23,340 nt of DNA from Hepatocystis sp. ex Piliocolobus tephrosceles (GCA_902459845.2 CABPSV020000204.1:1-23340), one strand, 5' to 3'. Numbered from the stretch's first letter, positions 1-10,009 are shown. The notes: generated from the sequence alone by a model not told the origin. Made by a program: numbers and translations.

Positions 1-67
<67 letters not shown>
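1..67. repeat. Poly(T) homopolymer, 67 nt
   Basis: The window opens with 67 consecutive T bases. Long poly(dA:dT) tracts are common between Plasmodium genes, but this is the longest here and starts exactly at the edge, so its true length is unknown. It may mark an assembly join. Confidence 0.95.
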
Positions 68-102
68 CTCTTCTTTTAATATGCAGCAACATACACTAGT
101 GT

Positions 103-137
<35 letters not shown>

Positions 138-743
138 TGCAGTTACTCGTGCACATGTCGCCGCTTTTGCAAATGGTTTAATAATTTATAAGCTGATGTA
201 ATAAAAATAAAATTAGCTTTTTTTTGATTTTTTTTTTTTTTTTTTCATTAAAAAAGATCAAATAAAAGAATGCGATAACAAAATATTAATCAAAACTCTC
301 AAAATCGATAAAAAAATAAACTATTTCATTTTGTTGATGTTTTTCAAAAAATGTGGTAAAATTAAAAAAAAAAAATATATACATATATATAACTATTGTT
401 ATATACATACACTTATTCATATACATATTTTGATACATGATAAAAAAATGATTATAGTAAATCATGCAAATACAAGTTCAACGGCAAGTACAAATATAAG
501 TGGACAAATGGACACACTTTATTTTGCGTGTTTGTTTATTTAGTTGTATATCTTAATAAAAATAAAAAAAAATAAAAAAAAATGTATTAAAAAAAGTTAC
601 ATATATTTTTAAAAATAATACATAATATATATACTTGCAAAATGTAGACATGTGCATGCGTGTTTATCTATATGTAAATGTATACAGATATATACACTAC
701 TATCCATATCATAATAGTGGTGGATTCAAAAAGTAACACAAAC

Positions 744-966
744 ACATTATTTATTTATTTAGTTAGTTATTTATTTATTTAGTTAGTTATTAATTTAGTT
801 ATTTGTTTATTTAGTTATTTATTTATTTAGTTATTTATTTATTTAGTTATTTATTTATTTAGTTATTTATTTATTTAGTTATTTATTTATTTAGTTATTT
901 ATTTATTTAGTTAGTTAGTTAGTTAGTTAGTTATTTATTTATTTATTTAGTTATTTATTTATTTTA
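744..966. repeat. TTAG/TTAT tetranucleotide-derived microsatellite
   Basis: About 220 bp of ATTT units punctuated by AGTT, giving a 16-bp higher-order unit (AGTT followed by three ATTT) in the middle and an AGTT-only run around 911-930. It lies in the 3' flank of the minus-strand gene and has no coding signal. Confidence 0.85.
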
Positions 967-1080
967 TTTTATTTTTTTTTTCTTTTTTATGAAAACACAT
1001 ACTATTAATTTTTATATTATGCTACATTGGTATATCCTCAATCCATATCACCTTCAATATAAATATCATGTCTACCGACA

Positions 1081-4000
1081 TCATAACTCCATAACTATGC
1101 CGTACACCTTAATCGTATTAATCCCGCCATCAGGATATATATTTAAACGGAGATGGGACGACAAACTAACATTATTTGACACCTTGTGATTTGTATGCCC
1201 ATTGTTATTATTATTAAAGTCTTTGCTATTGTTACTACTACTACTGCTACCGCTGGTACCACTGTCAATACTATCGTTTTGTTCTATTTTAAAAAAATTT
1301 ATGCGATTCCCCTTTATATAAGACACAGGTAACAACTGTTTCCATTTTATTTCCATCACATTTTCATTAAAATAATTCATTTGCTCTACTTTATCTTTCA
1401 TGTGTATATCTTTTATATAACAACGGTCAATAGAAATACACAGAGGGACATTATATTCATAAAAAATTGTATTTATTTCAATAAATTTAACAATAGTAAT
1501 ATAACTTAATTTAATGATACAATAATTATTGTTAAGACATATAGATGAAATGTTTTGTACACGTAAATTTTCAATATATCTAAGTGGTCTGTTTATTAAT
1601 CTTTTTGTTTGCCAGCCCATAAAAAAGTTTAAACCATTATTATATTTGTCTATATCTATTAATATATTTTCAGCTTTACCATAAAATTCATCAGTTGTAT
1701 ATACAACACTTGAACCATCTAAAATATTAGACACATTAATTGTCTTTTTATAATTTTTTTGTTTTTCTTTTTCACTTTTTTGTATTTCTCCATATACTCT
1801 CAACTTATTTATACCACCATCAGGTAAAAGGCACAAAATCAAATGAGTAAATACTTTATTATAAGTATTTATATTAAAACAATTATGATTATAATTGCGA
1901 TAACCAGGATTCATTTTTTCATCTTCTAATATAGAAACCCATTGATATTCTTTATGTAAATTGTTATATATTATTTTTTCAAGAGTATAATCATTATCAA
2001 TATATAACATATTATTATTACTAGTACTATGTGATTTGGATGTAGAACAAAACTGAAACATATTGTCATTGATCTCTTCAGTATTTTTTTTTTTTTTTTT
2101 TGAAGGACCCAACCGCTTCTTTTCTAAATCGTTTAACACACGGTTATCATTATTTTCATCATTATCATTTACATTTTCGCTGATATCATATATGTCATAA
2201 GTATTATCTCTGTTTTGTGTATAATGCGCATCTTTTTCAGCGCCCCTATATGAGTAACCATTGTTTGCATTTTGATCAATTCTACTATTATGCTTACCCT
2301 TATGTTCACTCTTATGTCCAACGTTCTTTTCATCCGAGTCACTTTCTACATCGTTAGTAAAAGAACAAACAAGTGGCATACATAAATTTTTTTTATGAAT
2401 GTCAGGATGTTTAATAATAATTTCTTTTGTTACATCTATTATTTTATACAAGTTATTATTAACATATCTATATTCATGTCCATTAGTAACAAATGATGTA
2501 TAATTTTTTTTTTTCCCATTTTTTTTTAAGTTTCTAAATTTGTCTATATATTTAAGTATTTCAACATAATTTTCATATTCTTCATCTGAATTATCTATTT
2601 TTTCAATTAAAATGGGTTCATAAAAATATTTATTTCTTTTTAGGTATGTTTTACCATCAATTTGTACTTCGATTTCTCCTTTTTGCTGTGTCATATCGTA
2701 CATATTGTTATATTCTATTTCGTTATGTGCATTGACTGTATGTTCCCATGTAGTACTACTTGTACCATTCAATTGTTGTACCCTGTTTTTATTATCAGTA
2801 TAACTATTACGCTTATCCATATTGTTATCCTTTTGTTTAATTTCATTTTTTATATTATTAACATACGTTGCAAACTGATCTGGACTCATTAAAATGTCAT
2901 CTTCAATATAAGCCCCTTCAATAGATACATATGGAGCGTAATTACCTAAAAAATTCTTTGTGTCTATATCTATACCTTTTATTAAAGTAGGATTACATAA
3001 TTTTATTATACAAAAATCAAAGTATTTTTTTATTCTTCTTTTCGTTAGCCATCCGGGACATTCATACTTCTTAGATATACATACAGGTAATGATGACATA
3101 TTACCTTCAGTATTATTCGTATAATCACCCATGTGTATATAATTGGGTTTGTTCATATAGTTACTACTCACACCATCAACACTAGCACTTTTCATGCTAT
3201 CTGTACCGATATCATTTGTATATATACCTTCTCTATTAACATAATTATACATACTATTTGAATTATATATATTATTAGCATAGGGAATATTTGTACTACC
3301 ATTTATATCGTTATTAATATTTATACTATTATCGCAAATAACTTCATTATTATTATAATAAAACTGGTTGTATATATCGTTAGATATATATTCATAATAC
3401 CCTTTATTTAAACTTGTTTTAAAAGGTTTATCTTTCAATATGTTTTCACATTTACCGTAAGTTTCATCTGTTGCATATATTATTTGTGCTCCTAAAATTG
3501 TAGAACAACAGTTAACAAAATTAAATAATGGAGGTATATCAACAAGATCATATAAAGATGAATTTTGTGATTTTTTTAAATTACATCTACTTCTTTTTGA
3601 CATAACTGTTTGACTACTGTTTATCGTTTCATTAATACTCTGATACATCATATCCTTAGAGTAATCACTATTACCACATGATATGTTACTAATGCTTTTT
3701 TTATCAAATTCATTCGACATTTTTTTTATTCCATTGGGTCGTCCTGTACCAGTTAAGTATGTGTCCAGATTTTGAAAGTTATTGTCGTGGTTATTGCTGT
3801 CGAAATTACTGTTAAGGTCGTTTTGATTGAAGTTATCGTTATGGCTGATACTGTCGAAATTGTTGTTGTGGCTATTACTGTCGAAATTGTTGCTGTGGTT
3901 ATTGCTGTCGAAATTGTTGTTGTGGCTATTACTGTCGAAATTGTTGCTGTGGTTATTGCTGTCGAAATTGTTGTTGTGGTTATTGCTGTCGAAATTGTTG

Positions 4001-7000
4001 TTGTGGCTATTGCTGTCGAACTTGTTGTTGTTTTCGTTGCAATTAAAATTTCTTACATTGTTGTTATCATTGTTTCTAGTATTACTGGAATCATTTATGA
4101 TATCATTAACTATACCAAATAATAAATTTTTTATTTTTCTCTTTTTTATATTATAACTTTTACTATCATCATTTTTGATAGTACTCACTTTTTTAATTAA
4201 AGAATCATTCGATTCAGAATATTGTACATTTCCATGCTGTTTGTGCTCCATATGATTTAAATGATAATCATTATCTTGTCCTTTAGTATTAGCATTACTT
4301 GTAGTATCATTAAAAGATGTATAGTTATTCTCTTTAAATATTAAAAACTTATCATTCGTGTATTTCGGCAAATTCTTATTATCGTTTTTGTTGTCACGTG
4401 ATTTCACACTACTATTATCATGTGATTCCACACTTCTATTATCACTTGATTTCACAAGTCTGTTGTCATAAAAAATAATACTTCTGTTTCCACGTGATTT
4501 CACACTCCTGGCGTCACGTAAATCAATATTTATGTTATCAAATGAGTTCACACTTATATTATCACGTAAGTTTACACTTTTGTTGTCAATCCTTTCATTA
4601 TTCCTTTCATCATTTATGTTAATACCCTCGCCTATCGCCTTATTATCACCAACACCTGAATTATTATTAATCAATTCATCAAGCTTTTCTTCATTATAAA
4701 AATTAAAATTATCTACACTTTCACTATACTGTAACAAATATTGTATATTAGGATCAACAATATTATTACCTTCTTTAGTTCTCTTTACATAATCACTATA
4801 AGAACAGTAATTCGTTTGTTTTCTTTTTTCATGCAATTGCTGTTTTCTTTTAAATTCTTCTTTTTCATTGTTTTTTGCATGTTCTCCATTTAACATTAAA
4901 TGTTTTAATTCATTTTTGTTAATATCATGGTATTGTGTAAATTGTTTATGTCCTTTTTTATTTGTGTTCTGATTTTCCATAGCAGTAATGTTTAATGCTT
5001 CTTCTGTTTTTCCATCTTCAAATTTTTTTCTATTATCATCATAATGTTTGATCATGTTACTCTCATTATACCCACTCCTATAATCAGACTCCTTTGTATC
5101 TACTTTATAATCTGATTTATTATCGTATGCATCTCCATTCATGTCTATTTCACAATTTAATTTATCATCATTTATAGACTTGTTAAGTGTCTTCTTCAAA
5201 GTAGATTCAAAATTGGAGCCAAAGATATCTTTTAATATCATTTTTTTATTAATAAGTTTGTTATTTTTTTTGCTATCAATTTCTTCAAAAGAAATATTAT
5301 TGTTGTACATTTTTATTACATCATCGTTGTACGTATTGCTAGAGCTGTATAAAAGTTGGGAGTTGTTCATGTTTTCGTCCTTATCTTCATTCATGCTCTC
5401 ATTATTGTTTATGTTTATACTTTCGTTCATGTTTTCGTTCATGTTTTCGTTCATGTTTTCGTTCATGTTTTCGTTCATGTTGTCGTTCATATTTTCGTTC
5501 ATGCTTTCGTCCATACCTTCGTCCATGCTTTCGTTCTTGTTTTCACTCATTCCTTCGTTCCTATTTTCATTTATGCTTTCATAAGAAATGTCATTATCAT
5601 TTGCTTCAACCTTTAAAATATATCCTTGGTTATTGTTTACTTTTTCATCTTTATTGTGATAATATTCTTCTTTATACTTTTGAGAACAGTCGTTTCTTCC
5701 GTTGTTGTAATTATTTGGATCAATTTTTATGTGTTTACTCTCTAATGTGTTTCCATCTTCCCTCCATTCATTTTCTTTTTCTTCAAAACTATGTTCTTCA
5801 TTTTTGCTCAAATGAGCTCCTCTGCTATCAATTAAATTATTTCTTCTTTCAGCATAATAAACCTTTTTACTTTCTAACACGTTGTCCTTATTGACACTTA
5901 TATTTTCTTTGTCTATTGATGAATATACTCCCGATAACGAATAAATACTTTCTGATAGACCGTACTCTGCTTTTCTTGAACTTGAAATATCGTGTGTTTC
6001 TAAAGGGTTAAAATTATAATTATTATTATTAAATATACTATTATTATTGTTGTTATTATTATTATGGCTATTATTATTATGGCTATTATTATTATGGCTA
6101 TTATTATTATGGTTATTATTATCATCAATATCAGGTTCTTCTTGTTTTACACTTTTTGTATAATGTTTATAGTATGATATGTCATTTTCATTATTGACAT
6201 TATAATTATCAAATGTATTACCATTTTTATAGCAAAATGGAAAAGCTTTTCTTTCTCCTTCGTTGTAATCGTTACTATCATTTTTAACAAAAACACTTAA
6301 ATTAGGATATTGTTTGTTCTGTATATGTTCATATGCTTTATTGTTATAATCATCACTATCTGTTTTAATGAAGACACTTAAGTTTGGATAGAGTTTATTG
6401 TGCATATTGTCACCTCTCTCATATGTATAACATTCTTTACTTAATGATTCATCCAAACCGTTAATTATATTATTGTTATAAATGTTATTATCGAAATCAT
6501 TATTAATATGCTTATTTGTCTGGAGCTCATTTGGGTAATCATTATAATTTAACTTACTTGTGTTTTCATACTGTTTAGTAATATTAGAAAAAACATTTAT
6601 TGATTTGTCATTATTATCACTCGTGTTGTTTTCATTGTTGTCTTCATTGTTGTCTTCGTTGTTGTCTTCGTTGTTGTCTTCGTTGTCGTTTTCATTGTTG
6701 CTTTCATTGTTGTTTTTGTTTTTATTTTCGCTGTTGTCTTCGTTGTCGTTTTCGTTGTTGTTTTTATTATAGTTAGAGTTTTCATTATAGTTAATGTTTT
6801 TATTATAGTTAAAGTTTTCATTATAGTTAATGTTTTCATTATAGTTAAAGTTTTCATTATAGTTAATGTTTTCATTATAGTTAAAATTTTCATTATAGTT
6901 AATGTTTTCGTTATAGTTTTCGTTATCACCGTCACCCATCTCTTTTTTAATTTCCAAAATATTTTTTTTATTATTATGTAAAACTACATAATTATACAAA

Positions 7001-8994
7001 CTATATTTTTTATCTTCGTCCTTATTGTTACTTAAATTGTTATATACATCATTTGAAATGCAATTTTTATCACTTATATTACTAAGTAATATATTTTTCG
7101 AATCATTTTCCTCATGCATTTCTTCATGCATTTCCTCATGCATTTCCTCATGCATTTCTTTATGCATTTCCTCATGCATTTCCTCATGCATTTCCTCATG
7201 CATTTCCTCATGTTTAATACTATCTTTTTTACGAATTTGCTCTGGTGGAATAGTTTGTTTATTTGTTCCTCTCATTGTATCCATATCATGACCATCGAAA
7301 GACTTAAGAGTATTTAAGTTCCCATTTATGTTTTTATAATTCATATTATTATTTGTATCAATATGTACATTATTAAAATGTAACATATTTCGATTCTGTA
7401 CATTATATTTTATTTCTTCTTCAACTTTATCATCATCATCTATACTATAAATTTCCATACATTTATCATAATTATTAAAACCGTTTGTTTTTACTCTATC
7501 TGTTTTATCATTATATGTTTGTTGTTTAAAATTATTTTCATAACTAATTAAATCATAACATAAAACACCCAAATTATTTGGTTCGGTTTTAATTAACGAT
7601 AAATCGTTTTCGTTATGCATATTTATCTTACTCTTAATATTATTCATTCTTTCAGCTTCTTTTTTTTCTTTATACGAAAATATTTGATTAGATGTTTCGT
7701 TCGGTTTGTTTATGTTTTCTGGATCAACATTTTCGTTATTTTTTTCTATGTGTGTTAATTTATCACCTTTTTCTCTTTGTACTTCCCCATGTTTGACCAA
7801 ACCTCTTTCATTATCTAAATAATCCACTTCAATAACATCACACTCATTTTCTACTTTTAAAAAAACATTTTTTGTTATATTCATGTGTTCGGGGGGGGTT
7901 ATTTTATTATGTAAATTTTGTATGGCCTTTTTTGCTTTGCCATTGACAAAGCGAGGAATATTCTCTTTATTATTTTTTAATTCGTTTTTTTTATTTACTA
8001 CAATTTTTGGTACATTGGATTTTGTATGTAATCCCTTTTTGTTGTTTTTTATGTCTTTCCCTACACCCCTAGTGTCATTTAATTTATTTTTGTTTAAAGG
8101 TGCATTCGTAGTATTAGCATGCAAATTTTTACTCATAAATTTTTTATATGTATGTGTAGCCACATTAGTAGTTACATTCGTAGTCACACTTGTCAGATTA
8201 GTAGCCACACTTGTTGCCACATTCGTAACTCCATTTGTAGCTGTATTAGTATCCGAACTTTTCGGAATATTTTTGATTTCACCTTTTGCTATACTAGTTG
8301 GTACATTTTTAACGTTTGACAACTTGTTAAAACCTTTAGTATAAGCACTACTATTTATTTTAGCAGTATTAAATCTCTTCATAGTTTTTACCGTTTCTGG
8401 CTCTTCACATTTATTTTTTCCTTTATCATTACATGTGTTTTTATTTTGTATGTCACTAGATACAGCTTTATTTATGATTTCGGTATGGCTTCTACCTTTA
8501 TTGTTGTATACTTTGGCATCTGTATTTTTCTTCTTTAATAGATTACTATTTTCAACAATGGTTAGTTTGTTTTTTAAGTTCTTCGTATTGTTATTGTTAT
8601 GATTATTAACATTGTTATTAACACTGATATTATTACTATTAATATGACTACTATTCTTATTAATGTTTTTTTGTAAATTGGTGTGTGTCTCAGCACTTAT
8701 ATCGTTTGTTGGTTTATTTTTTTCAGAGGCGTCATTTTTTTTATTAAAAATTGATATCTTTTCTATATTTCGTTCTATAAAATTTTTGGACCCACTTAAC
8801 TTTCTGGTTAAAAAGTTTGTCATATTTAGTAAATTAGATGGTTTTGAAATATTTTTTTCTTGTTCATTTGAATTTATATTAAGTGCCATACTACTATTTT
8901 TACTAATCTTTTCTATTTTTTTAATGTTTAAATTTTTATAGGGAAACTCAGGGTTGTTAATATACCCTTCATTCTCAGCTTTGTTTTCAAACAT
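1081..8994 (-). CDS. Giant Asn-rich protein with C-terminal allantoicase repeats
   Basis: Single exon of 2637 codons, ATG at 8994 just after a poly(A) leader on the coding strand, TGA at 1081. Residues 1 to about 1815 are low-complexity (Asn, Lys, Glu, Asp, Ser) with many tandem repeats and look disordered. From about residue 1817 two allantoicase-type repeats can be read. Repeat 1 has IYATDETYGKCENIL, WLTKRR near 1978, CIIKL, GIDIDT, GNYAPYVSIEGAY and later LLPDGGINKLRVYGEI. Repeat 2 has VVYTTDEFYGKAENIL, GWQTKR near 2459, CIIKLSY and a terminal IYPDGGINTIKVYG. Known allantoicases (for example yeast Dal2, about 340 aa) hydrolyse allantoate to ureidoglycolate and urea in purine breakdown. Here the module is stretched to about 820 aa by Asn-rich insertions, and the family motif WETKR has lost its Glu in both repeats. 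The fold assignment is strong; enzyme activity is doubtful. Confidence 0.85.
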   Translation of the reverse strand: MFENKAENEGYINNPEFPYKNLNIKKIEKISKNSSMALNINSNEQEKNISKPSNLLNMTNFLTRKLSGSKNFIERNIEKISIFNKKNDASEKNKPTNDISAETHTNLQKNINKNSSHINSNNISVNNNVNNHNNNNTKNLKNKLTIVENSNLLKKKNTDAKVYNNKGRSHTEIINKAVSSDIQNKNTCNDKGKNKCEEPETVKTMKRFNTAKINSSAYTKGFNKLSNVKNVPTSIAKGEIKNIPKSSDTNTATNGVTNVATSVATNLTSVTTNVTTNVATHTYKKFMSKNLHANTTNAPLNKNKLNDTRGVGKDIKNNKKGLHTKSNVPKIVVNKKNELKNNKENIPRFVNGKAKKAIQNLHNKITPPEHMNITKNVFLKVENECDVIEVDYLDNERGLVKHGEVQREKGDKLTHIEKNNENVDPENINKPNETSNQIFSYKEKKEAERMNNIKSKINMHNENDLSLIKTEPNNLGVLCYDLISYENNFKQQTYNDKTDRVKTNGFNNYDKCMEIYSIDDDDKVEEEIKYNVQNRNMLHFNNVHIDTNNNMNYKNINGNLNTLKSFDGHDMDTMRGTNKQTIPPEQIRKKDSIKHEEMHEEMHEEMHEEMHKEMHEEMHEEMHEEMHEENDSKNILLSNISDKNCISNDVYNNLSNNKDEDKKYSLYNYVVLHNNKKNILEIKKEMGDGDNENYNENINYNENFNYNENINYNENFNYNENINYNENFNYNKNINYNENSNYNKNNNENDNEDNSENKNKNNNESNNENDNEDNNEDNNEDNNEDNNENNTSDNNDKSINVFSNITKQYENTSKLNYNDYPNELQTNKHINNDFDNNIYNNNIINGLDESLSKECYTYERGDNMHNKLYPNLSVFIKTDSDDYNNKAYEHIQNKQYPNLSVFVKNDSNDYNEGERKAFPFCYKNGNTFDNYNVNNENDISYYKHYTKSVKQEEPDIDDNNNHNNNSHNNNSHNNNSHNNNNNNNNSIFNNNNYNFNPLETHDISSSRKAEYGLSESIYSLSGVYSSIDKENISVNKDNVLESKKVYYAERRNNLIDSRGAHLSKNEEHSFEEKENEWREDGNTLESKHIKIDPNNYNNGRNDCSQKYKEEYYHNKDEKVNNNQGYILKVEANDNDISYESINENRNEGMSENKNESMDEGMDESMNENMNDNMNENMNENMNENMNENMNESININNNESMNEDKDENMNNSQLLYSSSNTYNDDVIKMYNNNISFEEIDSKKNNKLINKKMILKDIFGSNFESTLKKTLNKSINDDKLNCEIDMNGDAYDNKSDYKVDTKESDYRSGYNESNMIKHYDDNRKKFEDGKTEEALNITAMENQNTNKKGHKQFTQYHDINKNELKHLMLNGEHAKNNEKEEFKRKQQLHEKRKQTNYCSYSDYVKRTKEGNNIVDPNIQYLLQYSESVDNFNFYNEEKLDELINNNSGVGDNKAIGEGININDERNNERIDNKSVNLRDNISVNSFDNINIDLRDARSVKSRGNRSIIFYDNRLVKSSDNRSVESHDNSSVKSRDNKNDNKNLPKYTNDKFLIFKENNYTSFNDTTSNANTKGQDNDYHLNHMEHKQHGNVQYSESNDSLIKKVSTIKNDDSKSYNIKKRKIKNLLFGIVNDIINDSSNTRNNDNNNVRNFNCNENNNKFDSNSHNNNFDSNNHNNNFDSNNHSNNFDSNSHNNNFDSNNHSNNFDSNSHNNNFDSISHNDNFNQNDLNSNFDSNNHDNNFQNLDTYLTGTGRPNGIKKMSNEFDKKSISNISCGNSDYSKDMMYQSINETINSSQTVMSKRSRCNLKKSQNSSLYDLVDIPPLFNFVNCCSTILGAQIIYATDETYGKCENILKDKPFKTSLNKGYYEYISNDIYNQFYYNNNEVICDNSININNDINGSTNIPYANNIYNSNSMYNYVNREGIYTNDIGTDSMKSASVDGVSSNYMNKPNYIHMGDYTNNTEGNMSSLPVCISKKYECPGWLTKRRIKKYFDFCIIKLCNPTLIKGIDIDTKNFLGNYAPYVSIEGAYIEDDILMSPDQFATYVNNIKNEIKQKDNNMDKRNSYTDNKNRVQQLNGTSSTTWEHTVNAHNEIEYNNMYDMTQQKGEIEVQIDGKTYLKRNKYFYEPILIEKIDNSDEEYENYVEILKYIDKFRNLKKNGKKKNYTSFVTNGHEYRYVNNNLYKIIDVTKEIIIKHPDIHKKNLCMPLVCSFTNDVESDSDEKNVGHKSEHKGKHNSRIDQNANNGYSYRGAEKDAHYTQNRDNTYDIYDISENVNDNDENNDNRVLNDLEKKRLGPSKKKKKNTEEINDNMFQFCSTSKSHSTSNNNMLYIDNDYTLEKIIYNNLHKEYQWVSILEDEKMNPGYRNYNHNCFNINTYNKVFTHLILCLLPDGGINKLRVYGEIQKSEKEKQKNYKKTINVSNILDGSSVVYTTDEFYGKAENILIDIDKYNNGLNFFMGWQTKRLINRPLRYIENLRVQNISSICLNNNYCIIKLSYITIVKFIEINTIFYEYNVPLCISIDRCYIKDIHMKDKVEQMNYFNENVMEIKWKQLLPVSYIKGNRINFFKIEQNDSIDSGTSGSSSSSNNSKDFNNNNNGHTNHKVSNNVSLSSHLRLNIYPDGGINTIKVYGIVMEL
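3774..4035 (-). repeat. 27-bp coding repeat (FDSNSHNNN), about 9 copies
   Basis: Within the giant gene, nine consecutive 9-residue units of the form FDSN[NS]H[NS]NN are encoded by 27-bp DNA repeats. Central units alternate between two variants (NH-S and SH-N), suggesting duplication of a two-unit block; the outer units (FNQNDLNSN, FDSISHNDN) are diverged. The array lies shortly before the allantoicase-like module. Confidence 0.9.
4380..4590 (-). repeat. Degenerate repeat around DNRSVKS
   Basis: Residues read as repeated variants of S-x-DN-R/S-SVKS (for example SSDNRSVESHDNSSVKSRDN), with a near 21- to 24-bp DNA period. It is imperfect and Ser/Arg/Asp-rich, unlike the Asn-only repeats nearby, and may be phosphorylatable or basic-acidic linker sequence. 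Confidence 0.75.
5367..5575 (-). repeat. 12-bp coding repeat (NENM)
   Basis: Tandem four-residue units NENM with variants NESM, DEGM, DESM and NDNM are encoded by a 12-bp repeat (TTCGTTCATGTT-like on the plus strand). The most regular part covers about 5425-5500. Confidence 0.9.
6044..6117 (-). repeat. 15-bp coding repeat (SHNNN)
   Basis: Units of SHNNN, visible on the plus strand as GGCTATTATTATTAT, fused to a run of Asn codons. It is typical Asn-repeat expansion in a disordered region. Confidence 0.85.
6270..6405 (-). repeat. Duplicated YPNLSVF segment
   Basis: The two blocks LYPNLSVFIKTDSDDYN and QYPNLSVFVKNDSNDYN sit about 26 residues apart. Unlike the surrounding N-rich repeats they contain hydrophobic and aromatic residues (Y, L, V, F), so they could be a duplicated binding motif. 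Each also includes a [IV]-K-x-D sequence. Confidence 0.85.
6620..6925 (-). repeat. Adjacent 12-bp (NNED) and 18-bp (NENxNY) coding arrays
   Basis: From about 6766 to 6925 there are roughly nine 18-bp units coding NYNENI/NYNENF in alternation, so a 36-bp two-unit period is visible. Immediately lower in coordinate (6620-6765) is a 12-bp array coding NNED/NEND/NESN units. Both are Asn/Glu-rich and lie in the disordered arm of the giant protein. Confidence 0.9.
7107..7212 (-). repeat. 12-bp coding repeat (EEMH), 8 copies
   Basis: Eight tandem E/K-E-M-H units encoded by a nearly identical 12-bp repeat (TTCCTCATGCAT on the plus strand). One unit carries KEMH. DNA identity between units is higher than needed for the protein repeat, which points to recent slippage. 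Confidence 0.95.
8150..8260 (-). repeat. Thr/Val/Ala-rich coding repeat (TNVAT)
   Basis: Residues read as repeated TNVATSVATNLTSVTTNVTT, an irregular 12- to 15-bp repeat rich in Thr and Val. Its composition differs from the Asn/Glu repeats of the same protein. Confidence 0.75.
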
Positions 8995-9117
8995 TTTTTT
9001 TTTTTTTTTTTTCTTTTTTTGCTGAACTAAATCATTAAATCATATAAGCGTATTTGTATTTTTAAACGTTGTTGTTTGGCTGTTTGTCTTACCCTGTTTT
9101 TTTCAATTTTTGCACGC

Positions 9118-9151
<34 letters not shown>

Positions 9152-9830
9152 ATGTATATGCGAACAGAGAAAAGAAGAGAACAGTAAAAAAAACTGATCA
9201 CTTAATGGGTTGATGTATTTTTTTATAATTTTTATAATTATTCATAACTTTTTGTAATTGGAAGATTTTGTTTGTTCAAAATATCTTTGCGCCTGTATAT
9301 ATGTTTTCTTAATTCATATACTTGTTAAACTTTTTTTATATGCCTTTGGATTATTACATTATTTTGAAACAACAGGAAATTATTTAATTTTGTCGTTATA
9401 TCATTAAGCAAACACAACTAATTGCTTTGCCTGACTTCGCCTTGCCTTTTTTTTTTTTTTTTTTTTTTTTGCAAATAAAAAAAATTAAAAATAAAAAAAA
9501 CATACTATGTTAAAACTTTATAAAAAAAAAACTTCAATGCGGTTTTAAATGTAAACATAAGGTTTATTTTAAAAAATTATAAATTTTCTGTGCTTCCGAA
9601 TTTTATTTTATCCAAAAAAATTTGTATATACTTACAAGATATTAAAAAGCAAATTAAAAAAAATGCCAACATAATGTTCATTATGTATAAATATGATATA
9701 CATAAATATGCATATTGTGACAATATTATAAAATTAAAAAAATATATATAAAAACACAGTTTTGTAAGTATATTTTTTTAATATAAAATTGTGGATTAAA
9801 ATTAAAAACATGTTTAAATGTTTGGAATTG

Positions 9831-9876
<46 letters not shown>
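9831..9876. repeat. Poly(A) homopolymer, 46 nt
   Basis: Forty-six consecutive A bases in the spacer between SRP9 and the allantoicase-like gene. Such poly(dA:dT) tracts exclude nucleosomes in general; the specific role here is not known. Confidence 0.95.
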
Positions 9877-9878
<2 letters not shown>

Positions 9879-10009
9879 TTTAAGTTTTAAATTTTAAGTT
9901 TAATAACATATTTCCCCACATTACACACACAAAAAATGGGAGAAAACAGGGTTTTATAAGATTAGCTAATAAAACAAATAAATATATTTTATAATATTTG
10001 CATATAAAT

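Larger units (their letters stand above)
1..1080. other. Gene-free 3' flank of the allantoicase-like gene
   Basis: No convincing coding exon was found. The stretch contains a 67-nt poly(T), a (TA)n run near 108-135, A/T homopolymers and a TTAG/TTAT microsatellite. A 70-codon open frame at 331-543 begins at a non-ATG codon, is biased to I/H/Y/K and has no domain, so I treat it as chance. The neighbouring gene ends at 1081 on the minus strand, so this is its 3' untranslated or terminator side. The gene to the left of the window is not visible. Confidence 0.7.

Noticed and set aside
331..543. Small 70-codon frame as a gene
   Set aside because: It lacks an ATG at its listed start, has no domain and shows spacer-like composition.
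744..966. Possible telomere-like TTAG repeat
   Set aside because: Plasmodium telomere repeats are GGGTTYA; this is TTAG/TTAT without G runs and lies between ordinary genes.
3772..4156. Two overlapping plus-strand open frames rich in V/I/A/E and L/S/K opposite the FDSNSHNNN array
   Set aside because: A 27-bp repeat free of stops in one unit stays open in several frames; the products are pure repeat with no domain, and the minus strand is clearly coding.
5141..5616. Plus-strand open frames of up to 147 codons opposite the NENM repeat
   Set aside because: They are antisense shadows of the giant gene, with composition dictated by the repeat (F/S/L/M, V/H).
6597..6935. Minus-strand 112-codon frame rich in MKT[LT]TI units
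   Set aside because: It is an alternative frame of the NNED/NENxNY arrays within the giant gene.
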